From Ureaplasma sp. Hg1 (GTDB lineage Bacteria; Bacillota_I; Bacilli_A; Mycoplasmatales; Mycoplasmoidaceae), in contig JAACJV010000001.1 of NCBI GenBank assembly GCA_021378535.1, forward strand, positions 1 through 64,000: DNA of 64,000 nt. Direction: 5' to 3'. The notes under the pieces were generated by a model. The model did not search any database. It was not told where the DNA came from and worked only from the letters and a program-made list of their open reading frames with translations. The translations under genes were made by a program, and so were the position numbers. Below are positions 44,862-55,428 of the stretch, piece by piece; the stretch's first letter is position 1; each line of letters begins with the position of its first letter.

Positions 44862-45729
44862 TTACTAAATTGTATTTTAAATAAATCATTGCATTTTAAT
44901 CTAAAAAAACTTTTAATCACTTCTGAAGCTGGATGCCGCGTGTTATTTGAGTGAAGCTTATGTTTGAAAGAGACGGGAACGCAACAAATGTCGCTACCAT
45001 CCTTGCAGCGCCAGTAATATAGCGTAATCAATCATTTCATCTTAATTTAGTATAATGTTGGGGGGCAATACGAACGGCCCTTAAACAGGGTTCTAGCAAC
45101 CATCTTAAATACGCATGTACCACCCCCTCCCGTAGATTAGAAAGAAATATAGAATGGGAATGTTTAAATCAAATAACGCCATGAGACAATCATTTATTTT
45201 GATTGCAACGCAATCAAAAATGCCTTAATGAAGCTCTGGATAATAAAGTATTTTTTGAAATAATCATTGATATTCTTATAGCGAATTTTTACAATTATAA
45301 AACATTAACTAACTACCACGATAAAACGTTACGGCGATTTGAGAATTCGCACTTAAAAGGCGAATTAATTAGAACATTGCATTCCAATTAGAAAATTACG
45401 AATAAAATCATATTAAGTATTAATAGATAAAATTAACCCTTATCATTTAGACAACCCACTTCTACTAAAGATTGTTTCTTACACATTTAAAATGACTATA
45501 TTTAAGGATGGAGAAATGTTCTGGACTCAACCGGTTTAAAAAATCATTCGCTAAGTTAGGTGGCAACATATTATATAACTCCAATAAAAAATATTTATTA
45601 GTTGTCGTTAATCACTTTAACAAGTTATAATATTTAAGATAATTTATTTAATTATGAAAAATATTAACAATAGTTAACATTAATTTAGAATCCGTAATTA
45701 AATTAATCAATACAAGAACGGACACATAT
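44862..45729. other. Decayed region containing a dehydrogenase remnant
   Basis: 868 bases without an intact gene. The part at 44930-45150 is less AT-rich than its surroundings and matches nothing I recognise. A remnant of an MtlD-like dehydrogenase lies at 45203-45391. Confidence 0.5.
45203..45391 (+). pseudogene. Remnant of an MtlD-like dehydrogenase
   Basis: About 50 codons in one frame align with the middle of the intact gene at 50643-51755: NKVFFEIIIDILIANFY against NNFYFEIINTLLAESYF, and LTNYHDKTLRRFENSH against LNQYQDKSIQRFSNIH. No start with a ribosome site and no flanking homology were seen, so it is an internal fragment. Confidence 0.65.
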
Positions 45730-46419
45730 ATGATAAGCAAAATACAAAGAGTGATAAAAAAAATTCCTGTTATTAGTGGACTGCAAGAATATCTATACAC
45801 ACATCTATATGTTAGATTCAAAGAACGCTACTCGATTAAATTTTTAAGGGAAATTTGTAGCATAATTATAAATGTCGGTGATGGCACCGATATGGTTGTT
45901 GGCCATGGCATTGCTTTATTTACAGCTAGAAATCAAAAAATTAAAGATCAAGATATCGACATCGATATCTCAGAGAAATACATAACTGATGAGTTATGGA
46001 ATAAATTTAAAGAGGCAAATATAAAAATCCATCGTATATATTATTATGGTGGTAGACCCTGTTTATATAAAATGAAATATAAGTGATTGATTTTTGATTT
46101 ATTTGTTTTTTTAGAAGTTGATGGAACTACAAAATGTATTACAAATTATGGGAAACCGCAATCTACTGAAGTCTCAGATGGAATTGCGACCGTTCATGGT
46201 TTAAATGCTTTAATAACAGATGTACAGAAGTTAGATAAAGAAATAGTGGACTATCAGGATTTCAAAATTCCACTTCCAAAAAGTATGACCCAATATTTAA
46301 TAAAAATGTTTGGCTACGATTGAGAGAAAGAAATAAAAAATTACGATTCAAAAAATCCTTCAACAGGCGTTGTCTACAAACTTGAAGAAAATATTTTAAC
46401 AATGAAATCTTTTGAATAA
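45730..46419 (+). CDS. LicD-like phosphotransferase
   Basis: The 229-residue protein has GHGIALFTARNQKIKDQDIDIDI, which follows the LicD/fukutin plan of a Gly-rich segment, a basic stretch and a D-x-D-x-D cluster. LicD proteins transfer phosphocholine or phospho-alditols from CDP donors onto glycans. The rest (LFVFLEVDGTTK, TEVSDGIATVHGL) is consistent with this nucleotidyltransferase-like fold. It starts at ATG 45730 with a weak ribosome site and ends TAA 46417-46419, nine bases before the end of a second LicD-like gene on the opposite strand. Donor could be the CDP-alditol from the 50.6-52.4 kb genes. Confidence 0.68.
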
Positions 46420-46428
46420 ATAAATTAT

Positions 46429-47145
46429 TTATGTTTTGATTTTTTTGTATGAATTTTCATCATGGATAATTTCTACATTAGGGTTTTTAAATTCGTGATT
46501 ATTATATAAATGATTTTTAATGTGTCAAGTGTCGCCATACATTTCAGAGCAATACTTGATTAAGTCAGATGGTAAAAAATAACTTTCTCCATCAATATTA
46601 GTTTTAAGTTTTTGTTGTTGAGAAATTGTAACAACTAGTAAATGATGGTTGCGATCAATTGTTCATCCGGCTATATTTTCTTGGTTTTTACTAGTAATAT
46701 ACTTATTGGTTGAAACCGTTGAAAAACTTCATTTGTCATCATTCTTATATCCTAAGAAAACATCGACTGTAGCGCCATTATATAAAAATTGGACACTCGT
46801 TGGTTTTTCTTTATAATAGCCAATATATTTAACAACGAATCCATTTTCGTTTGCTTTTGTTATAATTTCATCTAAATCGAATTTATCCATTAATTGAAAG
46901 TCTAAGTCCTGCCCTCTAGGCTTTTTTTGAGAACGGCATAATTCTAGTGCGTAACCACACCCTAAATAATAATTATAGTTGTTTAAAACTGCATCCATTT
47001 TCGCAACTATTTCCATATCGTATTTATTAGACTTTCCATATTGTATTTCATTGTAAACAAATAAAATTCCTAATTTAACTTGTTTAATAGGAAAAAAGTT
47101 TAGTTTAGAGTTATAGAAGAATTTTCTTCACATTTTTTGTAGCAT
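46429..47145 (-). CDS. LicD-like phosphotransferase, second type
   Basis: The 238-residue protein has LGCGYALELCRSQKKPRGQDLDFQL, again Gly-rich segment, basic stretch and acidic DxD, as in LicD-type transferases, followed by TVDVFLGY and WTIDRNHH. It is too different from its neighbour to be a recent duplicate. The start is uncertain: ATG 47145 or ATG 47133, neither with a strong ribosome site. It faces the other LicD-like gene tail to tail. Likely modifies a surface glycan with a phosphorylated group; donor unknown. Confidence 0.62.
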
Positions 47146-47371
47146 TATTAAGTTCCATTTTATAAATTTATATCTTCAAGCAAAGCAATATTTGCTTGAT
47201 AATGATAATATTTTATCATAATAATAAATGCTTGCTTAGTATTTCTAAAAAGAACTAACAACGGTTATTTATAAGTTATATATTATATAATGAGCTATAT
47301 GCTAATGTATAATAACTATTAACGAACAATAATTTGATTTTAATAACATTAAGGTAGAACGGATTAATAAA

Positions 47372-49075
47372 ATGCAAAAAAATAGCAATAAGAAATTAGC
47401 CTATATTAATATCATTATTGGTTCACTTGTAAATATTGTTATTTTAATAATTTCATTAGTTAGAACGTTTCTAATTAATGATGTTTTTTCCATTGGAGAT
47501 TTTGGACTGCTTAACATTGCTTTATCAATCATACCTTACTTAACATCTACGGTAGGATGTATTACGACTTACTCAGGTATTTATTTGATTAAATCATACA
47601 ACTTAGGTGATTACAATAGTCTTAATAAGCAAATTGCCCAAATAATTAGAGTTTGACGAAAACGGTTTATTTACTATGTTTTTTCAACTATTTTAGTTTC
47701 AATATTATTTCCCTTTATCATCGGAGAATGACATACCGGTGATGATTGGTTAAACGCTCTGTTGGTTTTTGCCAACTCGTTAGGGAGCACGATGATGTAT
47801 ATTGTTTTACCGATTGAATTAATAATTTTAACAATTATGAGGAAAACTTATCTAAGATCATTAATTCAAGTGGCATGTTATACAATCGTTAACGTTTTTA
47901 TATTTACTTATTTAATTTTGGAAAAGCAATATCATTTCATTAGCGTCAAATCTACTTGAAATTTAATAATAATTTTGGGGTTACAAGGACTTTCAACCTT
48001 CTTCATTACTTTTACTGCCCGAATGATGCGTAAAAAGATAATGCCTTGATATAAAAGAGTGAAGGAAACAGAAAACTTTTCTAATGGTGAGAAAAGAAAT
48101 ATTAAATATATTTGGATAAGTTCATTTTTTAGTCAATTGGTTTTAAACGCTGATTTATTCATGCTAGCTGTTTACAGTAATTTTGCTAAAAATGCATTGG
48201 ATATTGCGGGGATTTATGCCATTTACCTTATGAGTGCAAATGCAATTATGGATTTTGCCAAAACAATGATCAACGCCCCAATGTATTCGATGGCCAAACA
48301 ACATACTGATAATAATGGTAAGATCAGTTTTGAGGCAATTTCATTATACGAGGACGTCGGTATTTTTATTGGCTTCATGGCAATGGCGGCTGGCCCTGTA
48401 ATTATGCCTTTAATTAGTTCGGTTATCTCTGGTGAAAACAAATACTACTATCCGTGATTGGGTTTAGTTTTGATGGTTCCATCGCTAATTATGATGATAA
48501 AACAACCACTTGAAAACTTTTTATCAATTAATAAGGAATTTAAAGTCAAGAGTTCTTTATCACTCGTTGAGGTTATAATCAATATTATTATATCTTCAAT
48601 AGGTTTAATTATTGCATATTATCTTGCTCGAACAAATATAGTTTTGACCATGACATTACTGGTTTTAGGGACTTCACTAGCACTCTTTGTGCGCCATATT
48701 TGTTTATATGTTTATATCCATAAAAATTATTTTCCAAAGAGCCATACGATAATATTTTATATTAAACGCTTGATAGCACCTTACGTTATTGTGTTATCTA
48801 TAAATAGCGTTTCAGCCTATTTAATGTCGTCATTCATTCATTTATATTCACAAAATAGTCAATTCAATATTGTGCGTTTCAATATACAATGATGGGAAAT
48901 AATGGGCGATCATATCTTGACAATATTTGTATTAGCCGTAATTTATTTTTCAATCGGTTTAATTATATTGCGAGAGTGACAACATGAATTTGTTGAACTA
49001 TTTAAATATGGAATAACTTTTTTGCGAAAGCCATTTAAAAAGCTTGAAAATAATGATAAAGCACATAACGATTAA
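47372..49075 (+). CDS. MOP-superfamily polysaccharide flippase (Wzx-like), copy 2
   Basis: The 567-residue protein has about 14 hydrophobic helices and the same landmarks as the copy at 23924: LVRTFLINDVFSIGDFGLLNIALSIIPYL, then WRKRFIYYVF, AKTMINAPMYSMAK, SLYEDVG, PLENFLSIN and LYVYIHKNYF. It would move lipid-linked saccharides across the membrane. Two flippases in one locus suggest two different glycans or two repeat units. In-frame TGA are Trp. The tail (EFVELFKYGITFLRKPFKK) is basic and cytoplasmic. Ends TAA 49073-49075. Confidence 0.82.
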
Positions 49076-49353
49076 ATATAAATAGATTGATATACTGATT
49101 TAATTAAACAAAGCGAATATAAAATTTATTATATATTGTAAACATAGATAATGCGCAGATGCGCTTTATTTACACGATGTTATGTTAAGTTGTTTATTAT
49201 AAATTCATAGCAGTGCTTTAAATGTAAAGTATAATATAATGAAATTATTAATATTTTGAAAGTAAAGGGATATATATTAAATGGGATATATATCAAATGG
49301 TATAATTATGTAGTGCGATTATCTTATTAAACGCTCTAATGAAAGGCATACCA

Positions 49354-50508
49354 ATGGCTAAGATTTTAATTATTAATATTCATAATCATAACCATATAGG
49401 TGGTGCTGAAAGATACAGCAAAAACTTAATTGAATTTATGTGTAAATTTGATTTATCAATAGATGAATTCGATGTTATACCAGAGCCCCTACAAGATGAA
49501 AAAGTGAATTTAAGAATTATTGAAAACGACTTTAAAGATCAGTTAGTTTTTAATAATTTTAAGAAATTTCATAAACACAATATTTTTTATTCATTTTATA
49601 TTTACATATTGACGAGAAGAAGAATTAGGAAAACAGTCTATAAATTAGAAAAAAATAACAATTATGATTTAATAATAGATAACACTTTTTTTTACTACAA
49701 AAAATTCAATAAATTAGATAAATATATATGAGTACAACATAATTCGCCATCATATTATCGTGGAGATATAACAAAAAGTGCTTTTCTTAATAGTATTTCT
49801 AAATATGTGCTACCAATTTCTGGCGTAAGAAACCCATTTAAAAACATTAAAAACGTTATTATGTATGACCAATTTAATGAAAATGTAATTAAGAAAAATA
49901 AATCCAATAATTATTTTACTATCCCTTTAGCAATGTACAGTAGTGCTGAAATTAAAAAAAACAGTTTAGTTTGTGAAAACAGTTTAGAAAAACCATTATT
50001 AAATTACGGGAGATATGAAAATCATCAAAAAAATCTAGTTTTGTTAAATGAAATATTATCGAATGTTAAAAAAACATCTTTTGTATATGGATACGGACCA
50101 GATAAGCATTTAATTAAAGGTAAAAAAATTAATTTGAACGATAAGATTGATCAAAATAATTTGGGTAAAATTTTTAATAATTCTTCCTTTTTCATATTGA
50201 CTTCTAATTTTGAAGGCTTTGGTTATGTATTGGTGGAATCCTTATCTCACGGTGTTCCGATTCTTGTGAGGGATTCTTTTCCTTCGGCAAAATTTTTAAC
50301 CAATAATAATAAAAATGGCTTTTTATTCTCTAAAAAATCTAGCGCACCTGAAGTGGTTGATTTCATTAACAAAAGCATCGCTGAAATGAATGAAGATAGC
50401 TATAAAGTGATGCGAAATAATTGCACTGATTTCGCAGTAGCAAACCTTGCTATTGAAGCTTTCGAACATAAATGAATTGAAATATTGAAAATAAAGAAAA
50501 TTATTTAA
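49354..50508 (+). CDS. Family 4 glycosyltransferase, copy 3
   Basis: The 384-residue protein matches the GT4 pair at 33138-35412: HIGGAERYSKNLI, YIWVQHNSPSYY, LLNYGRYENHQKNLV and SNFEGFGYVLVESLSHGVP, with the acidic residues of the donor site in place. ATG 49354 is preceded by GAAAGG; an in-frame ATG five codons earlier has no ribosome site. TGA at 50473-50475 is Trp and the frame ends TAA 50506-50508. It follows the flippase on the same strand by about 280 bases. Donor and acceptor unknown. Confidence 0.86.
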
Positions 50509-50574
50509 TATAGTAATTATATTTTTGCATATTTTATACCCTAAATATCACAGAATATTATGCTGACAAATAAT

Positions 50575-50609
50575 AAAGGGGGAAGGCAACAAAAGCCGCC
50601 CCTTTTTTA
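50575..50609. terminator. Terminator between convergent genes
   Basis: AAAGGGG...GGC pairs with GCC...CCCCTTT around a short A-rich loop, then TTTTTT. Serves the GT4 gene on the plus strand and, weakly, the dehydrogenase gene on the minus strand. Confidence 0.8.
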
Positions 50610-50642
50610 TTGGCTTTATTCTAATAAAATCTGTTAGAGATT

Positions 50643-51755
50643 TTATAAGCATTTTTTTAAAAGATTGTATTTTAACATAACTTCACTTACATCATTTTTT
50701 GATAATTTTAAATATTTTAAAATGCATTTTTCGCATTTGATGTTATGCATATCGTGAATAATTGCTTGGGCCTGCTTATCATCTAAATAATCATATTTAA
50801 AAACATAAGGGATGATTTCTAAAAAGGTATTGTGTTTTACATTGTAATCATACATTTTATCTAGTAACAATTGATAGCGATCATTTTTGCTTAGTTTTCT
50901 TATTGGATCGCGTGCAACCCGTGTTACTGCATCTATGATATGAATATTAGAAAAACGTTGAATTGACTTGTCTTGGTACTGGTTTAGCTCGTTAGAGCTA
51001 AAATAGCTTTCTGCTAATAGCGTATTAATAATTTCAAAATAGAAATTATTAATTTTAGCTTTTATTTTTGGATCTTCAATTGATTGGTGAATGTATTCAT
51101 AACCATAATAGTATCCCAAATATGCAATAGCCGAATGAACTGTATTTAACATAAATAATTTACGTTCAATATATTTCTCTAAAGATTTTGACATAGTTGC
51201 ATATTTTAATAACAAGCCATGATGTGATTGAGTTTCATCTAGAACTCATTCGTGATAGCTTTCCACATCAACATTTAAACTAGTTCTACTTTGGTTTGGA
51301 ACGATGCGATCGATACTACAATCGATGAATGAAGCATTAGATTTAACGGTGTCTTCATTTAATAAAGATTTTAATTTAGTCGAAGCCCGATAACCATTTT
51401 CACAAGCTATCACATTAACTGACGGATTAAGTGGTAGGCTTGCATTTAAGATGCTTACTATTTTATTTAAATTAGTGATTCCTATTGTTGTTGAAACAAT
51501 GAAAGCTTGCGAAATAATTTCAATAATTTTTTGTTTGTCATCGACTATATGCAAGGCTTTAACGTTTTTAATAATGTGTTCTTGATTAGTGTCCAACTCA
51601 TGAATAGTATATTGTTTTTCTTTATTTATTTTAGTTACTAAATCCTTATTACTATCAACAAAGTAGATATCCATTAAATTTTCATTATAAATAAAACCCA
51701 TTAAGCCTCGGCCAGCGTTACCCGCGCCGAAGTGAACAACTATTTTATTTTGCAT
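50643..51755 (-). CDS. MtlD-like alditol-phosphate dehydrogenase
   Basis: The 370-residue protein starts MQNKIVVHFGAGNAGRGLMG, the NAD-binding glycine motif of the mannitol-1-phosphate 5-dehydrogenase group of polyol dehydrogenases, and later has ENGYRAS, FIDCSIDRIVPN and LFMLNTVHSAIAYLGYY, all typical of MtlD. It would interconvert a ketose phosphate and an alditol phosphate, for example fructose 6-phosphate and mannitol 1-phosphate. It overlaps the cytidylyltransferase gene by 11 bases, and no PTS mannitol genes are present, so the likely purpose is to make an alditol phosphate for CDP activation rather than to ferment mannitol. One TGA (51246) is Trp. Confidence 0.83.
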
Positions 51756-52449
51756 GGTCTAAAATTACCTTTGCAAGCAATAAGTCAAATTCAGTTGTGA
51801 TTTTAATATTGTAAGGGTCGCCCTTAGTAATACCGATGCTTTTGTTCATTTTTAGCAATGGTTTAGCACAATCGGTCATAGCTGCAATTTCATCAGCTGG
51901 GGAATCAAAAACTAAATTTAAATTTTCTAACGTGATACATTGCGGGGTTTGACCTAAAAATAATTTACTTCGGTCAGGAATGGAATCAATCGTTTTAGCA
52001 TTTCCAGAAACAAAAATTGTATCAATCGCTGGTGCAACTGGCGCCGCTGAGCCATATTTGATAGTTGCTTCAATACACTCGTTAGTCATTTCGTTAGTAA
52101 TAAATGGTCTTACAGCATCATGTGTTAAGATAACAGATGTGTCCGGTGCTTTTAAAGTTTTGATACAAAATTTTCTAATTTCATTAATTGTATCAATTCG
52201 TTGTTTGCCACCCTTAACAATATATATTCTATCTTTTTGATCACTGCAATATTGATTAATTAAATCATTCATATGCTCAATTCAATCTGGGTGGCACCCA
52301 ATGACGACATGGTCAATGTTCGGGTTGCTTAAAAAAATAACCAATGAATAGATAATTACTGGTTTGCCTTCCAAAAGTAAAAATTGTTTTGGCATTTTTC
52401 TTTTCATTCGTATGCCAGTACCACTAGCTAAAATTGCTGAAATATTCAT
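51745..52449 (-). CDS. TarI/IspD-like alditol-phosphate cytidylyltransferase
   Basis: The 234-residue protein has the IspD/TarI fold markers: AILASGTGIRMK near the N-terminus (the CTP-binding glycine loop), KGGKQR, ILTHDAVRPFIT and LFLGQTPQCI. IspD uses methylerythritol phosphate; TarI/Bcs1 use ribitol 5-phosphate. Its overlap with an MtlD-like dehydrogenase matches the mnp1/mnp2 pairing described for pneumococcal CDP-mannitol, so CDP-mannitol or CDP-ribitol is likely. AAGGAG lies 7 bases before the ATG. The product could feed the TagF-like and LicD-like transferases at 43.9-47.1 kb. An IspD role in isoprenoid synthesis is less likely given the neighbours. Confidence 0.82.
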
Positions 52450-52560
52450 AATTACTCCTTGTAGTAAAAAAACATATAAATATTATAACCTAATATAATT
52501 CCTAATTTAAGATAATAAACTATATCTAATTAAAACAGCAAGCACCAACCAACACGTATA

Positions 52561-52590
52561 AAAAATTAAATTCATATAAATTTAATTTTT
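52561..52590 (-). terminator. Terminator of the phosphoesterase operon
   Basis: AAAAATTAAATT (52561-52572) pairs perfectly with AATTTAATTTTT (52579-52590); the stop codon of the phosphoesterase gene is inside the stem. Read on the minus strand it ends in a T run. Confidence 0.75.
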
Positions 52591-53469
52591 TATTGGAAGA
52601 TAATGAAGTTTAAATTCGCTATTAGAATATACGATTTCACTGTATAGAATCAAATCAAAGCCATATAACTTACCTTTGCTAAAAACATCAATACAGATAA
52701 TTTTATTTGTACTACTATAGAATGGGTTAAAACTATAATTTAATAAAATATTGTGTAGCTTAGAGTTTTTAGACTTAGAGGATTCCTTAAAAAGTTCATC
52801 TAAATCTTCATGTGATTTACCCATTAATTTAATCTCGTCTCATAAGAAGTCGTGATAGTGGCCAACATATAATTTTTTATTTCCAAGAAAAGATATCATC
52901 TCTTCTTCATATTGATTAAACGTCTTAAAATTAAAAAACCCTTGATATGATTCATCTAATAAATAAATTTTTGAATTGATTCATTCACTGGTTAAAGAAC
53001 CGGTTGTTTTTTCATAAAACTTTCTCATGGTTTCATAAATTTTAGCTGGAGAGCCATTTAGAATATCGCCATATTTAGATAAAATATTTTTGTCAATAGA
53101 ACGTTTTAAATGTTTTTCTATTCCCCATCTTGGATTTAGCCATCCATGAATAGCAATAAAGTCATCATTTTCAAAAACACAAGGCAGCTTAGATAATCAT
53201 TCAAACTCAATGACACTGGGGTATTTATTGATAATATCCATTTCATGGTTGCCAAGCAAATATATAATGTTATTGTGTAGGCTAACAAATTTTTTTATTT
53301 TATTAACTTCTATTTTAAGATTTTCTAGCGGCATATTTCTATCAATTATATCACCAATTAGGATAAGTTTATTATTATCATCTAAGGGATCAAATTTAGA
53401 CTCTTCGCAAATGAATTTGACTCATTCATCAAATCACCCGTGGGTATCACTTATTAAAAAATATTTCAT
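52582..53469 (-). CDS. Calcineurin-like metallophosphoesterase
   Basis: The 295-residue protein has the full set of metal ligands of the calcineurin-like fold: SDTHG (Asp8, His10), GDIIDR (Asp40, Asp43), GNHE (Asn74, His75), then an IHG and GHYH. GDxxDR and GNHE are shared with the PPP phosphatases and ApaH/PrpE-type nucleotide hydrolases. The last about 80 residues are unfamiliar. Its ATG is two bases after the stop of the upstream helical membrane protein, so the two are made together. Substrate could be a phosphoprotein, a nucleotide or a signal molecule. TGA codons are Trp. Confidence 0.85.
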
Positions 53470-53470
53470 A

Positions 53471-54796
53471 TTAAACGGGAAGAACCATAATTAGAACTAC
53501 AAAAACAATAAACATTATTAAAATAATGCTAAAAAAAACAAGGTGACATACAAATCTCTTTTTACTTTTTAACTCACCATATTCTAATAAAGTTTTAATT
53601 AAAAGTAATAATGCCATAACGAATCCTAGGCATGAAAATAATAAAATAATTAAATTAGATGCGTCAGCTAAACTAGCGTTAGCTGCGATGTCTATTGAAC
53701 CTAAAACTAGAGCAATTAGTGTTGAAAATAAAATTAAAATTTGAACCATTCATGCTTTTACTTTTTTGGTTTCTATTTTATTTTTAAAGACTACATTACG
53801 TAATTCTAATTCATTTTTTATCAGACTGTTTTTTTGGATTTCTACATCATATTTTAAAATTCTAGAATTGTAATCCATTGAATTTATTTGTTCATGTCTA
53901 ATCGCACTATAAAAACATTTATTTGATTCTTCAATTAATTTATCGCTTTGCCCGACGAAACTAACGTGAGGTGATAATTGCGCTTTAATTATTAAATATT
54001 TACCTTTAGCGGCATGGTATGGGCCACAAGTACCATCTCTTGAGAGCTCTAATATTTTAATGAGCTCATCCAAAAATTTAATTTCCTTTTTACTCGCTAG
54101 TTTTCAATTTATAAATTCTTCTCGGTGAATATCAAACATTTTAAAATAAAGAAAAAAGATATCGCTTATTGCTGCAGAGTAGTTTTTAATTATCTTTGAC
54201 TCACGAAATAAAAGTTTAAGGTTATCATATGATTCTAATAAGACACTAAAATCATTAGAGGTTTCATACAAGTACATTGAATGCAAGATGTAATATCATT
54301 TTTTGCTATATTTTTTTAATTTATCATTCACTTTTTTATATTCAAAATTAATCTTTTTAGAATTATTAAATATGATATCATATTCATTTAGTTGCTTACT
54401 TCTTCTATAAGCCTGACACAACCCAAAAAAGACAATTAGATTTATGAAATCAAATTCTTCGTTCCATTCCTCTTTATCTAAAGCCTGTATTAAAAATTCG
54501 TCCAATATTAATCTTAATTGTTTTATCATATCAAGATTATTATTATTTTCATTTATAGTTTCACTAAATTTTTTATTCCATGTTTCATCTTCTAAAATGG
54601 TTTTATTTCGCGTTTCATTTTCTGAAATAGGTTCATTATATTTTTTTATTATATTAAAAATCTCTTTGATAATTGGATTTGATGATAAACCTTCTTCAAT
54701 AATAGTTATTTTTTTATTACTATCTTTATTAACAAAATTTTTTAATTCCTCGCCGATGATGATGCTATTCGATTTATCAATATTTTGATCAGCCAT
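53471..54796 (-). CDS. Helical-domain protein with C-terminal membrane helices, unknown function
   Basis: Reading four TGA codons as Trp gives one 441-residue protein. Residues 1-60 are polar and probably disordered; about 60-330 are amphipathic helices with a weak TPR-like spacing but no clear consensus; the last about 95 residues hold three membrane helices (QILILFSTLIALVLG, LIILLFSCLGFVMALLLL and FFSIILIMFIVFVVLIM). AAAGGAG precedes the ATG. I do not recognise a family. It ends one base before the ATG zone of the phosphoesterase, so the pair may be a membrane sensor plus enzyme. The helical domain is predicted cytoplasmic because no signal peptide precedes it. Confidence 0.6.
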
Positions 54797-55428
54797 TATG
54801 TAACTCCTTTGTTAGTGTAATAATATTAGTTAGATTGTAATATAATGTTTAAAAATAAGTCTACTTTTAAGAATTAATAGCAATATATTCACCATAAAAT
54901 ATGTAGAAACGCTCCAATAACAGGTAAATGGTTATTGGAGCTAATAGGATTCAATTAATTAGTCGGCCAAGATTATAAAATGAATATTCATGAAGTGATT
55001 AAAGATTCATTGAGCATAAAGCGAGATAGCAATAGTGTAATAATAGGTTATTTAAATAAGATATATTTTAACACCCGTATTTTGATATATCTATTAGAAG
55101 CATTCTATATTATGCTTAAGTTTGATTATCCAATATATTTTTTTTAATACAAAAATACAATGTTTTAACCTATTCGCACTTTTTTATTAATTAAATGGAT
55201 CGTTGTTATTTCTTAAGAAACTAAGCGGCTATAATAAATATAAAATCCAAGGCTTATAACTATACAGAAATTTCAAGGCACAAATTCGTCTAACGACTAT
55301 AAAACGCGTTAATAAATTGCTTTAATTTGATTATTATAATAAACTTATATATAACTTTAAAGTTATATTGATCATTGTTACACGTTGATTAATGGAATCA
55401 TTTAATGGAATCATAGGGGATATATAAG
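54797..55428. other. Intergenic region with one perfect hairpin
   Basis: 632 bases without a gene. At 54911-54941 GCTCCAATAAC pairs with GTTATTGGAGC around a 9-base loop. Its arms resemble the terminators at 57587 and 58736 (GCTCC/GGAGC type), but no T run follows. The right end holds the promoter of the next gene. Confidence 0.5.

Noticed and set aside
44930..45150. Less AT-rich stretch that could be an RNA gene or foreign insert
   Set aside because: No tRNA or rRNA motif, no long stem and no open frame could be found.
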